A stretch of DNA of 64,000 nucleotides from Tubulanus polymorphus (taxonomy: Eukaryota > Nemertea > Palaeonemertea > Tubulaniformes > Tubulanidae), in assembly GCF_964204645.1 (NCBI RefSeq), contig NC_134031.1, positions 5,129,001 to 5,193,000 of the forward strand. Direction: 5' to 3'. The position numbers were made by a program, and so were the translations under genes. Position 1 is the stretch's first letter; every line of letters starts with the position of its first letter. Positions 1-11,314 of the stretch are shown in pieces. The notes below the pieces were generated by a model, which worked only from the letters and a program-made list of their open reading frames with translations, searched no databases and was not told the origin of the DNA.

Positions 1-576
1 AAATATTTAACTACATCAACAAATGTTAAACTTAATCATTGGAGTCTTAATGTTTTTGAAATTATTATATTTCTTCTTCGATCTTTTGGTGATTCTATTG
101 GTTCGATATCCATTGCTGTTGATTCCTCTGTCAGAAAGAGTATCTTGAGTTTCTTTATCGCTTCTTGATGTGTATGACGTTTTATTAATCTAAAAGATAT
201 TAGCGGTAACTCTAACCATCTAAAATATATACTAAATACACTTAAATATATCTAAAGGTTTCGTATTTAATAGCCTTAATAACTACAACAAACAGTACTT
301 ACATTTAGATTTATAATTGTAAACTATAAACTCCTAATTTCGTTTCGAAAGATAGAATATCCTGAGCACAATATTACAGCGTATGTCCATTTCTGGGGTG
401 ATTTCTAGAATGACACGTCGTTGATTATGCCACGTCATCTAGTTCCGGTTCTAGAATTTTCTCTCTCTGCACATTTGTAATAATGATTCATAATATCTCG
501 GCGTCATAGTAACAGCTGTAACAGCTGTGAATTTATAGATTTATTCCATAGCTCTGTATATTGAATGTATATAGGC
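1..576. other. AT-rich DNA, no gene seen
   Basis: No splice-bounded coding stretch, RNA gene or clear repeat was recognised here. The sequence is AT-rich with scattered stops in all frames. Confidence 0.5.
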
Positions 577-828
577 TCAAATAGAATCATGTTCTAGTAT
601 AAACATCTGATCCTTGATATCAAATTCCTCAACGTATTGTTCATTATTTGGATCATTATTCCATAATTCAATAAATTTCTTTCCCTTTGTTACATGTTCT
701 GAATATAACTGTAAATATTCTAGTTTCAATTTATTCTCTAAATGTGTTCTAGTTTTATTGTGTCTTGCTTTTTGAGACTTATCTATACTTATCTTACATG
801 TTGGGCAGTAGTATTTATTTGCTTCCAT
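577..828 (-). CDS. small C2H2/U1-like zinc-finger ORF, hypothetical
   Basis: An uninterrupted 83-residue ORF on the minus strand. Near its start it has a CPTC pair followed after about 13 residues by H and five residues later by H (CPTC...RHNKTRTH), which is the spacing of a C2H2/U1-type zinc finger. The rest is charged and helix-like, without a signal peptide or membrane segment. Such fingers occur in nucleic-acid-binding proteins and in transposon- or virus-derived ORFs. No flanking exon, promoter or homologous neighbour is visible, so it may be a relic or a single exon of something larger. What is seen is the finger spacing; any function is inference. Confidence 0.35.
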   Translation of the reverse strand: MEANKYYCPTCKISIDKSQKARHNKTRTHLENKLKLEYLQLYSEHVTKGKKFIELWNNDPNNEQYVEEFDIKDQMFILEHDSI

Positions 829-907
829 TTTAATACTATATTTTTTATTAAAATTGATTTTAGAAGTTCAATGATTTAAATGTTATTCATATATATGAAT
901 ATTTTAA

Positions 908-1177
908 GAGTAATAGGGGTAATAGGCTTTCGGGTTAAAGGTTGAACGGGCGGGTGAGTAAAAAATGAAAAACATAAAAATAATTACAATTTCTACTTGA
1001 ATTAGGAGTGAAACTCATAAAAATGAAAAATAAATTCGAGCGTGTGAGAATTTATTTTTCATTTTTATGAGTTTCGCGAGTAATTCAAGTAGAAATTGTT
1101 ATTATTTTTATGTTTTTCATTTTTTACGAGCTCGACCGTTCGACCTTTGATCTGAAAGCCTATTACCCCTATTACTC
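908..1177. repeat. 270-bp near-perfect palindrome (MITE-like)
   Basis: The left arm begins GAGTAATAGGGGTAATAGGC at 908 and the right arm ends with its reverse complement at 1177. The arms are about 130 bp each and pair almost throughout around a loop of about 10 bases near 1038-1047. Only a few mismatches are seen. No open frame of note is inside. It has the form of a fold-back or MITE insertion. No target-site duplication was confidently identified. Confidence 0.85.
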
Positions 1178-2622
1178 ACCGCAGCCAGATTTACTCAGGC
1201 CGACTGGAGGAAGACATTTCGTGAAGGGATCTTGTACCTTCAAGTTACAGTTCGGGAGTGCTCGGAATACATCGTCAGTAAATGTGGGATCCGAACCTAG
1301 AATATGATTGAATCTCATGTGAACATCATCCACCGCTAGTTGGAGCTATCCGCGTTCGTTCGGCGAGAGGCAAGTGAGGATGGGTTTACTCCGGACGGCG
1401 TCGATTACCTACCTTGGATTATCATGTACCCTCTTGATAGGCCTTCTACAAATATTACTCCAATTCGTCGTGATCACAACCCGTAGCTCCAGATAGAAAT
1501 TTCAGCCAACCAGTATTATAATATGAATATATTTTAACCCTCAATCAGTAAAGCCTAAATGGAACAATTTCTCCCTAATGAAAGAGATTCGTTCGAGTAG
1601 AATATTGACCCTTCTAAAAATAAAAATAAAATTTGAACGAGAAATCAAAATAGTTCGTATCAGACACAAGCTGAATTCATTATACAGCACTTATCCGGGC
1701 TTGTGCGGCTGCGGGTCGCCTTGCTTTCGTCTTTTTATGGGCCGCTGATTAATTGCAGTTCTAACATCAATCCCCGGTACAAGTCAAAAGACGGCCCGTT
1801 ACCCTACAGACCGAACCTGCAAACTGAATTTTTAGGGCTTCGGTATAGATAAAATATGTCGCGGTAGCTGCAGTAGAAATGTTTTCTGCATATGGCATAT
1901 GCAACCGCCTACTGTCGCATGATTGGTTGTTTTAATGCATTTGCGCTATGTGACTGATTTATTACTGCGGTACTATAAGTGTCCTACGAGTTTGCTGTTC
2001 GAAGTGTCTTTAGTCATACGGTACTGACAACACAATCATCGACTTCGAGCTCCCCTTTAAACGACAAACACACTACGTACGTATACCATTTTACAATATT
2101 GTTTATAATCAATTTTTTGTCACATAATCTGGGTTAGCTCTAAACCTGGCATGGTACGGCATGCATGGCGGCATATGGCAATATGGCATTGGTTTTTTTC
2201 TCAGTCCCTACAATTCTGATATGTTATTTCATGTATAGCTTTAAGTATAAATTGTTTGATATGAATTCGAGGGACTAGAGAGGCTAATATGGCTAGGATT
2301 AATATGGCGATTGTATCCACGATATCGTGTTATCAGAATATTGGAAATTATATTATAACGAGATGACTCGTTCGCCAAGCCGTCGGCAGTTTGCAATATA
2401 TACTTGTAGGTTTAGACCCAACTCGAATCTCTAATCATTGTCGATGAACGCGGACCATCGATTCGACATATAGAGTTTAATATTATTCAGCTACTTAAAC
2501 TGATTTCACGTGAATTTACGAATTAACTTCCTGGTGAAATGAATTATTTTGCCAAAAGATAAAAATAGATGTTAAAATTTAAACGCATTAAAAATTTACC
2601 CTGATGCATAATTGTGTTTACA
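1178..2622. other. intergenic, weak similarity to the dCMP deaminase 5' region
   Basis: No gene is recognised. Around 1910-2030 the word GATTGGTTGTT and following sequence loosely resemble 9180-9260 upstream of the intact dCMP deaminase gene, so part of this may be the degraded 5' flank of the pseudogene that follows. Confidence 0.35.
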
Positions 2623-2845
2623 ATGGCCTCGAGAAACCAATTGACCAACCATCAGCGAGTAAAAGCCAGAAGCGGAAAAATGGCACATGGGAATTGCCAT
2701 CCTCAGCGCCGAGAAACGAGAGAAACGAGAGGCGTACAAATATGAAGCTGCTCAAAGAATGTTGGTTGATGTAACAGTAAAGCAGTATCAGATCGATGCT
2801 GGAAAAGATAAACTTATTCTTAATTTTAACAGATACAGATATTGA
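2623..2845 (+). pseudogene. dCMP deaminase pseudogene lacking the catalytic core
   Basis: The DNA aligns closely with the intact gene at 9517-10059 but in two blocks. The first (about 2623-2715) matches codons 1 to about 37. The second (about 2720-2845) matches codons about 138 to 180, with the end still reading as KLILNF then a stop. Roughly 100 codons between them are gone, including the zinc ligands and catalytic Glu that correspond to H91, E93, C117 and C120 of the intact copy. One extra base after the third codon shifts the frame, and reading from the ATG ends at a TGA after about 40 codons. Similarity continues a little upstream of the ATG (TTTACAATGGCC in both), so the copy includes untranslated or intronic DNA. 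It cannot encode a deaminase. Confidence 0.85.
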
Positions 2846-4442
2846 TAAAGATGGATTTCAGACCATCGAGAACTGCTGAACTAAACGCGTTAATCTACAT
2901 TTTATTTAATCTTATCGTAAAATCAATATTTTTAATAAAATATTCATAAGGCTAGAAAATTGATATCTTGTTTCTGATTTCAGTCAAACAATAAGGAATC
3001 GTTGACTAGTAAAAACTAATACTTGAAATTACTTCTGATTGTCAGATTGTCGAAATTTAACTTGGCCTTTCACGTATTATCTGCACTTTCATTCGCCACC
3101 TGAACTACTTCACCAGGAATCCGAGTAGGCGCAACTCCGTTTTCTTGTGGAACCGGGTCTGGGAAATGAACAAAAACCGGGTCCAGGACATGAACAAAAA
3201 CGATGTCAGAATTAAGATAAACCGAACAATATAAACAGTTCAAAATGAATATAAATTATGTAACTATGTGAAGTGGACTGAAGTGGATGTGGATAGCAGT
3301 GTGGCACTATATTGTAAATGTAAAAGAGTTGATATGTCTGGAAAATAATTGATTATGTGGAGAAAAACCAATATTTAGATTGGTAAAAGTTGGATTTCAA
3401 AAGTTTACAAATTATGGCTGATTCCACTATGCGTCTCTTATAAATATCTTTGCAAGGAAGATAAATGAGTTGAGAATTCTAAAAGTCAAATTGATGGCTG
3501 TAACAATTCGAATTGTGGGATTTCTTCAATTGATTAACAAAGTATTTTGATGAATTTCCTGATCTTGATGTGTATATAATTATGTGATATTCACCGATGT
3601 AAGTAAGGCCTATAAAGTTACCCCTGTTGTACTGGGCCAGGAGTCTGACGTGTGACCTTAACCCGCCTTATAGAATGCTTGTGGAACTGGTTCTGTCCGT
3701 GGATCCATAAAATGTTACTCGATATTTTCTATACTGTGATTTTGCTGTTTTATTTTACTTCCATCTATAAGTTTTGATAATCTCTGAGCGAATGATGTAT
3801 TTTTAATATAATTCTAACTCTTGAGACTGAATGTCTGTGATATTCTCAGATCATCGCTAAACAGTAATCGGACACTTCATTCCTAGACTATTAATTTATT
3901 TTCTGTCAGATAACGCTATTTTTTGTTGTACTTCTCATCAATGCTTTTCTTATTTTCATTTTGGTTTTATTCAGGACAATATTACGATTAATAAATCCTA
4001 TTTCCACCGGAAGCCATATCGAATTGGTTTATTCCACATTTAAAAAAAATGTCGCCATATTCAGTAAGAAGTTTTCACAAATCTTACAATTTCTGCATAT
4101 ATAATATGTCATAGCCCAATAACGGGGTCGGTTTTGACTTTTGAATTTTTAAGGCTCTGAAATGCAATTTATGCACATTTGGCATCAAATCTATCCATCA
4201 ACTAAATATGGTATTATGAATTTTTAAAGGAAATGTATTTCAGATGGAAAATTGATATTGTGTAAATAACAAAAAACAACTCGGTGCAAATATAAAAGTA
4301 TATATTATATAGGCGTACATGTGATGGAATTAGTGAATCAGGCTTATCTCCCTGTACAAACTGCGTCAACGCTTTACAAGATTGCGTGAAATCTTTTTTA
4401 AACGACACACATTTGAACAGCGTCACTGATCATTTGAGGCAA
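2846..4442. other. intergenic, remnants of dispersed words only
   Basis: No coding exon is recognised. The first about 80 bases weakly resemble the 3' flank of the intact dCMP deaminase gene. Around 3140-3200 a short tandem pair ends in ATGAACAAAAAC, and around 3140 and 3680 there are copies of the word TTGTGGAAC that recurs across the window. Confidence 0.4.
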
Positions 4443-4637
4443 CATTTAGGGTACAAGGTACATCGCGGAACAAATTGTGGCGACACAAGTCAACACATTT
4501 GTGTATGGAGCTAGATGCGGCACCGAGTACTCCGCGGGCGTTCATCTCATCCACCGGAAAACGCCACAAGTCAACAAATCGCCACATTTTGAAATCTGTT
4601 ATAAATAATTGAATTTAATAAAAGCTGCTCACGTAAA

Positions 4638-4709
4638 ATGCCGCGACCAAAAAGGCTAAAACTGTCTTTAGCAGATACCGTCGAATTGGAACTTGTACAA
4701 GAGGCAAAG
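4638..4709 (+). CDS. possible first-exon relic of a transposon protein
   Basis: An ATG opens 24 basic-rich codons (MPRPKRLKLSLADTVELE...) ending AAG before a GT that could be a splice donor. It lies about 150 bp inside the left TIR. No continuing exon is recognised before the minisatellite. It could be the start of a lost transposase or accessory protein, or chance. Confidence 0.25.
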
Positions 4710-5321
4710 GTATAGTATATTCTTTCGTTAGAGTGGTTATTTTACCGGGAGTGGTTATTTTACCGGATCCGGTTACCGATTTATATAAAAGAATAAAACG
4801 ATAAAAAAATCATTCACTGAGAACCTTAGTGTCAATGGCCGTACATGTGTCATTATAATTTACTATTTTCCGTTCTTTTTGGGATATTTTGCGTAATGTT
4901 TTGAACACATACCTAAAATGTGTCTTAATACTAATACGATATGGTAGAAAAGAATATATGTTCAATTTTTTTCAATAAGATTAGCAATTTTAACTTTATT
5001 TTATCCCACATTTCTACAATACATCTTATGTTCAATGCATAGATTACGAAGGACTTTATAAATATTTTATGTATGTTTATGTATGTATATAGTGGCTTGA
5101 AAAATATCTTTGCTCAGCAAAAAATAGGGGGGGGGCGCACCGGGAAGCGCGATGGCGAGTCAGGAATACAGAATCCGAGCTCAACCAAGAGGATTTTTTA
5201 ACAACATTATGCATACGTCAATTTTATTAGATGTCGCACGGCCCTTACGCTTCCGTACGTTAATCTTGAGAAATATTTCTAGAACTTACTGAAATTTCTT
5301 TTCGTGGTGATTATTGGTTAT

Positions 5322-5878
5322 TGATATTGTGACGAATTTCGACAGTGGCAGATCGATATTGTGGCGAATTTCGACATTGTGGCGAATTTCGACATTGTGG
5401 CGAATTTCGACATTGTGGCGAATTTCGACATTGTGGCGAATTTCGACATTGTGGCGAATTTCGACATTGTGGCGAATTTCGACATTGTGGCGAATTTCGA
5501 TATTGTGGCGAATTTCGATATTGTGGCGAATTTCGATATTGTGGCGAATTTCGATATTGTGGCGAATTTCGACATTGTGGCGAATTTCGACATTGTGACG
5601 ACTTTCGACATTGTGACGAATTTCGACATTGTGACGAATTTCGACATTGTGACGAATTTCGATATTGTGGCGAATTTCGACATTGTGGCGAATTTCGATA
5701 TTGTGACGAATTTCGATATTGTGGCGAATTTCGATATTGTGGCGAATTTCGACATTGTGGCGAATTTCGACATTGTGACGACTTTCGACATTGTGACGAA
5801 TTTCGATATTGTGACGAATTTCGATATTGTGACGAATTTCGATATTGTGGCGAATTTCGATATTGTGGCGATTATAGA
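5322..5878. repeat. 18-bp minisatellite, about 30 units, with 180-bp higher-order period
   Basis: The unit is CGACATTGTGGCGAATTT. Variants swap GAC/GAT and GTGG/GTGA. A distinctive variant unit with ACGACTTTCGAC occurs near 5594 and again near 5774, exactly 180 bp (ten units) apart, which shows a second round of block duplication. Because 18 is a multiple of three and the unit lacks stops in several frames, long ORFs appear on both strands. These are not regarded as genes. Confidence 0.9.
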
Positions 5879-6117
5879 CATTCGATATTTCGATATTGCG
5901 GCGAATTTAATTTCGCATGTCGATATTGTGACGAATATTAGTGGCGAATTTCGATATTGTGGCGAGTTTCATGTGATTATTGGGTCATTGTTTGTGGCGA
6001 ATTTTTGGATTCTGCGCCAGGTGGAAGCGTGTACGCGAAATCGCGTGTGGCGGTCTGTGTCGCCACAATTTGTTCCGCGATGTACCTTTGACCCTAAATG
6101 GTGACATGTATCTCACT

Positions 6118-7385
6118 GATAATCAATGCTATAACGTGCAGAATAGGTCAATCATGTGACTTATATTGCTTGACCGATAGTAACAGCTATTCATCAAGAA
6201 ATAAAGGTATAAAAAATGGTTATAAATTGATGGAAGGAATTCATGGAAAATATCACGTACAGTGAAAACAACCGGTTCAAACTGGTTTTGTAGCTTAAAT
6301 TTAATCGTTTTAAAATCGATTTTATCGTTTAAATGATATAATGAACAAACATAAAACGTCTTAAGGTCAATGTAGATAGTTATCAAAATCAGTTGTTTAT
6401 GAGCTGAGATATCAGAGTTGAACACAGTCAAAAAAGTCGCCTGACTGAACTCTGATCGGTCAAAGTCACGCGAATTTGAGTGTACATGTCTGGTAGGTGC
6501 CTGGTTACACTAGGATTACAGATAATATTCAAACTACAAAATAGAAATAGTGCGGTAGCCACACAATATAAATAACATCATTTATATTTCATCATGAATA
6601 TTCATCCTTATATTTATATATCCCTTGTGAAGGTACACAAAGTAAAAACGTCACGTCGCGTCAAACACTGTTTTCAGATATCTATCTTATCTACAAATTC
6701 AAACAACAAGAAAATATACGGCATAAATAACGTGCGAACTAAAATATCATTCTGATAACAACACATGACTAATACACAGGCTTCGCAATATACTATACAA
6801 TAAAGAAATTGGAGACAAAATGACAACAACCGAACCTGATAATCAATGCTATAACGTGCAGAATAGGTCAATCATGTGACTAATATTGCTTGACCGATAG
6901 TAACAGCTATTCATCAAGAAATAAAGGTATAAAAAATGGTTATAAATTGATGGAAGGAATTCATGGAAAATATCACGTGCTGTGAAAACAACCGGTTCAA
7001 ACTGGTTTTGTAGCTTAAATTTAATCGTATTAAAATCGGTTTTGTCGTTTAAATGATATAATGAACAAAACATAAAGTAAGGTCAATGATTTGACTAATA
7101 TTTTTAACAGCTTTTCTTCAAGAAATAAAGATATAATACATAAGATAAAAGATATTCATGGAAAAGATCACGTAAAGCTAAAAGAACCGGTTTAAACTGG
7201 TAACCGTTTTTATATCTTATCAAAATTGAATATTTATGAGCTGAGATATCAGAGTTAAACACAGTCAAAAAAACCGCCTGATTGAACTGTGGACTAAACT
7301 CTGGAATTTGAGGTGTCTGGGTGGTTGGGTGATGATCTCCGTGGAGACAACCACTGCCAGGGTGAAGGCAGAAAGGTGACAATTT
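6118..7385. repeat. dispersed repeat family R1, three copies in tandem cluster
   Basis: 6118-6350 and 6838-7070 are near-identical direct copies 720 bp apart, each starting at GATAATCAATGCTATAACG. The first copy continues to about 6530. A third, more diverged copy lies at 7083-7385. All share ACCGGTT.AAACTGG, a TATAATGAACAAA word, GAGCTGAGATATC, and AACACAGTCAAAAAA. A fourth copy on the opposite strand lies at about 14110-14400. The minus-strand ORFs in this region are repeat translations, not genes. Confidence 0.8.
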
Positions 7386-8218
7386 CTAATGGTGTTTATT
7401 TCAGCCAGTCTATTGCAATGACTTTGCACTAAAATAAAATGCTATCGGCGAATATCAGCGAATATTCGCTACCCTACTGTTGAAACAGCTGTAAAAAGTT
7501 TAATTTCAAACACGCATTATCATCTTTAACTAGCATTCACTTGAATATTCCGACAATAGTTTTCCCCAAGTCGATAAGCTCGATTAATATAAGACGCGTT
7601 CATGTTATTCTCAAAATCAGCAAAAATAACAATCTTTTCATTCCGAGTTTTTTTTATCACGTAACACGTTGATTAGCTAAATGAACAAGCGCATCAGGAC
7701 AAAATTAAATGCAATATCTCAACATACCGTACACAAATCCAGGTCTACCAACCTCATTCCGAAAAATCAACTTCAATTATACTTAATTGAATAATTAATT
7801 AATCTTAAATCTCAAGATAAAAGATATTTTCCTGTACAAAAATGTGTCCCCAAGTTGATAACAGAGTTTCTAATGGAAACGGGAGGTAAGGCGGGGTTTA
7901 ATGAAGACCTTTAAAAATGCTACATTCGATTTCAATGATAAAAATTATCGAAACATATATTTCAAGTATCATCTATGGCTCAACTCCGTTTACAAAAGTG
8001 ACAAAGTCGATCAGGAGAAACAAAGTATCATTTTTAATCTAATGTATAGTTTTATTCATTAGTATAATGTATCTACTAATTTGTAATTCAAGCACAAAAA
8101 GGAATAAATCATGATCAAAAACATTTTCAATTTTACGTTACGTTAATCTATTTCTTCGGTTACCAAATTAAAAAAAGGGGTTCCTCTTTCTTGTTAGAAA
8201 TGGCCACTAAATTAAAAA
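7386..8218. other. intergenic, nothing recognised
   Basis: AT-rich sequence without recognisable coding exons, RNA genes or inverted repeats. Confidence 0.45.
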
Positions 8219-9035
8219 GCACGTCGATAGATATTTACAATTCGTCTAGTCGTCTGGGTGGTTCTAAGACTTCAAGACGTCCTTGACCTATTTTTCATAA
8301 AGCTTTCTACAGAAACTCGTGTTGTCTGATTTTTAAGGAAACAAGTATAAACTGGTATGGATTAATGTGTTGATATCTATATGTTTGATGTACAATAACC
8401 AGATATTTAGACGAAGATGAAGTCAGAGACTTTCTTCACAATATCCGCAGCATTGCGAGCACCTGCTGTGAACGGGCACCTGTTATAAGATGGCGATTAA
8501 GAAGTTTATTTCTTGGAGAAAAGCGAAACTGAAATTCCAATCCGTGACGTGTTAAATTTGCTAGCGTGTTTAACATATCTGAAAAAAAAACCATTCACAC
8601 AAAATAGTATCAGAGGGCGTTAGACATTTAACCCTTTAATGACCGAACCAGTACGAGATCCATGCGTGAGCCGCGTTTTTGGGGAATTTAGGCGTCGCTA
8701 TCCTTTAACGTTCGGTTCGATAGACTGACGATGTATTTGTCGCACTATCCAGTGTGCAAAGCCCTATAAAATGATATTATTTCACTATCTTTGACTAGAG
8801 TTCGTTTTAAAGAAGATACCAGGCCCCGGATCTACATGGTCGTCGTTCGAGTTCACATCGCAATGTTTACGTACTCTAAGCCGAAACTTAACACTTAACA
8901 ACTATATTATAACATAGTACATTAAATTTGTTCAGACCTTCGTTTCATCACCAAATAATCACTCAGACGTCATCATTCTGGGAATCAGATTTCTAAGAAT
9001 TCCTAAAGAGGGGCTGCCCAACCCCCCCCCCCCAC
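8219..9035. repeat. two segments duplicated at 12.1-12.9 kb
   Basis: 8219-8515 resembles 12645-12920 (shared CGAGCACCTG.TGTG.ACGGGCACC and neighbouring words). 8791-9035 resembles 12098-12405 (shared TACATGGTCGTC, CACA.CGC.ATGTTTACGT, AAGCCGAAACT). Order is swapped between the two places, and both end near a homopolymeric C or G tract. These are diverged, rearranged segmental copies flanking the dCMP deaminase gene. Confidence 0.65.
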
Positions 9036-9516
9036 CCCCGTTCAATTCTAACCAAGTTAAAAGCAAACCCCCACCCACATATTTCTCACTCGACGAGTCA
9101 CCTACGTTTCAGTTTTACAATTCGTCGCTCCTCATCGCCCCTAGGATTACCGTGTTGATTACTGACAAATGTATTCTGTTATATGATTGGTTGTTGTAAT
9201 CGAACAACTGTTTTAAGTCAGGTGCTGTAAGAGTCTTGTCATACTAACTAAAACAGTCACTGACAAGGTTCTTAAGTACTGGTCGCGACACGATAAACCA
9301 CCATAAGTATTCATCACAACATTGGGTGAATCAAATTAGTGTTGGTTGAATCTGATAGTAGTGGTTTAATAACGCAGACCATCGGTTACCCGTGGTTGAG
9401 CTATTAAACTGATTGAATATGAATCAATTAGAAACGAACTGTGTTTTGGCCAGAAATAGAAAAAAAGACTGTCGGATGAAATCTACCCTGGTGTGTAATT
9501 CTATTTTCAGTTTACA

Positions 9517-10059
9517 ATGGCCACGAATCCAATTGACCAACCGTCTGCGAATAGAAACCAAAAGCGGGAAGGTTACATATCTTGGGACGAATGGCACATG
9601 GGTATTGCCCTGCTCAGCGCCCAACGAAGCAAAGATCCCGCCCTTCAGGTTGGAGCTTGCATCGTAGACAAAGACAACAGGATTATGGGCGTTGGTTATA
9701 ACGGAATGCCATTGAGATGTCCAGATGATGAAATGAATTGGGGTAAAGAAGGCGGTCCTCTGGAAACTAAAAGGCCTTACGTGTGTCACGCTGAAATGAA
9801 TGCTATCGCTTTCCGGAATTGTGCATCGCTGAAAGGCTGTACAATTTATGTAACATTTTTCCCTTGCAATGAGTGCACTAAGAATATCATACAATCAGGA
9901 ATTGAAGAAGTGATTTACCTATCACACACAAAACGAGGTCGAGTCGAATACGAAGCCTCTAAAAGAATGCTGGAAAAATCCAAGGTAAAAGTAGTGAAGT
10001 ATGAGGTAAAAGAAGATGGAAATGAGAAAGTGATTCTTAACTACAAAGTTGATGAATAG
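9517..10059 (+). CDS. DCTD: deoxycytidylate (dCMP) deaminase
   Basis: Encodes a 180-residue enzyme that deaminates dCMP to dUMP, feeding thymidylate synthesis in the cytosol. The human protein has a similar length. The zinc-binding signature is complete: C90-H91-A92-E93 (HAE, with Glu as proton shuttle) and P116-C117-N118-E119-C120. The N-terminal SWDEWHMGIALLSAQRSKDP and GVGYNGMP stretches are typical of the family. The whole frame is uninterrupted, whereas vertebrate homologues are split by introns. The ATG sits six bases after a plausible 3' splice site (CTATTTTCAG), so a 5' UTR intron is likely. A deleted copy lies at 2623-2845 and copies of its flanks lie at 8.2-9.0 and 12.1-12.9 kb. AATAAA near 10614 may be the polyadenylation signal. 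Function is very likely; the start is supported by homology with the pseudogene and family length. Confidence 0.93.
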   Translation: MATNPIDQPSANRNQKREGYISWDEWHMGIALLSAQRSKDPALQVGACIVDKDNRIMGVGYNGMPLRCPDDEMNWGKEGGPLETKRPYVCHAEMNAIAFRNCASLKGCTIYVTFFPCNECTKNIIQSGIEEVIYLSHTKRGRVEYEASKRMLEKSKVKVVKYEVKEDGNEKVILNYKVDE

Positions 10060-11140
10060 GTTGTGGTTTTTAGAGCATGCCATAGTGAACTGCTGAGAAT
10101 ACAACAAGTTTGTGGAAGTTATAACAATTCCTACATTTTATTTTACATCATTAATCACAATCTATTTACTAATATTTATCACGAATAGTCTTATATATTT
10201 ATCTGTAATATTTTTAATTTTGCTACTTATAATAATGATACCCGCAGCATTACTATGGCAATAGAGGATTCCACGAGGTGTCGCTTGTAGTTACTCGCAA
10301 ATTTTTCTTTATATATGACGATTTTAATTTAGTTATTCCTCTAATGTACCAAAGGTTATGGTTATAGCGTATTAAACTTGCCTCGCCTCGCTATGAAATG
10401 AGGATTTTACACTAAAGTTTCAATGTCGAAATATATACCTTAAATTATCAGTAAAATAACATATCCATGCAGTATAAGATGGTTTGAATATAGACACTGA
10501 AAATGAAAGGTAATTAATATCATCATAGTTCTGAATAGTAAATTGTAAGTTTTGCACTCTCTCACATGTCAGTTTAATGCTTCTCTCAACTTAAGTCACC
10601 CATTATGAATATCTAATAAACATTTTTTTGTTCAGTTCAGTACAGTTCAGAATAGTTCAGTTTAGTTGAGAATATGTTCTGAAACCGACCTGCGAGTCGT
10701 GAGCTCCGTATACTATAGCGAAAGTGTCGACCTGCGAGTCGTGAGCTTTGACATACATCAATAAATAATATTCACTTCAGATCATCGAAAATATACTAGT
10801 TAGTATTCTCCTCGTCTGGATTCGGATTTTAAGAGACGTTCGACAAAGAATCGCTTCCGATAGTAGAGCACACCTCGTTCATAGTCTCTCAAGATACGTA
10901 CGGTATTAACTGGTCGACCAGCACGAAAGTACAACCTTCTGCTGATCGTGGAATCGGACGAAAATACAGTTTTCGTCTATTCGTTTCACTCACCTCACAT
11001 CACCTTATCTTCCGTGATCAATTTCAGTTACAATCGAATGAACTTTTCTCTTAAATTAATCAATTATTTACGAAAACTATACCGATACCCGGGTAGAAAA
11101 AGTGAATTCATTTTATATGTTGTCGGTGCTGTGATAATGT
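10060..11140. other. 3' flank of dCMP deaminase, short direct repeat
   Basis: About 10121-10190 is copied at 12406-12472 (AACAATTCCTACATTTTATTTTAC in part). Around 10688-10750 the word GACCTGCGAGTCGTGAGCT occurs twice 48 bp apart. No other gene is recognised. Confidence 0.5.
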
Positions 11141-11314
11141 ATGGATTCGGGAGTCGAAAAAGTAGTTCCTGATAGTGATGATATACCTGTATTGGATAAT
11201 GCAAAAACCTCTGAGAATTGCAAAGAAAGTTCATCTTCACGTATGATTGATAATCCAGACTCTGATGTAAATGATCCAGGTTCTCTCTGCGCAGATGTAG
11301 GCATCAGAACACAA
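11141..11314 (+). CDS. hypothetical acidic exon, possible gene start
   Basis: An ATG opens about 58 codons rich in Ser, Asp and Glu (MDSGVEKVVPDSDDIPVLDN...), ending at a possible donor (TTAG|GTTAGT). A second open stretch follows a possible acceptor at about 11753 (DRRFWNSGLRSVMRKK..., closing at a stop near 11907), but the two join in frame only if a weaker donor (GCAGAT|GTAGGC) is used. No domain is recognised. It could be a small unknown gene or chance. Confidence 0.25.

Larger units (their letters stand above)
4443..6100. mobile_element. 1.66-kb DNA transposon-like element with 45-bp terminal inverted repeats
   Basis: The left end (4443-4487, starting CATTTAGGGTACAAGGTACA) and the right end (6056-6100) are reverse complements with two or three mismatches. 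If the true termini start at GGGT, the flanks are TA on each side, which would suit TA-target elements. No transposase is inside, so it would be non-autonomous. The interior holds a short exon-like ORF (4638-4709) and a long 18-bp minisatellite (about 5322-5878). The satellite unit contains ATTGTGGCGA, which is also found inside the TIRs. Confidence 0.7.

Noticed and set aside
5314-6104. Three long overlapping ORFs of repeated hexapeptides on both strands
   Set aside because: They arise because the 18-bp unit has no stop in several frames. There is no start context, splice signal or composition expected of a gene.
9424-9894. 156-codon minus-strand ORF over dCMP deaminase
   Set aside because: It is antisense to a gene with full catalytic motifs and shows no family features.
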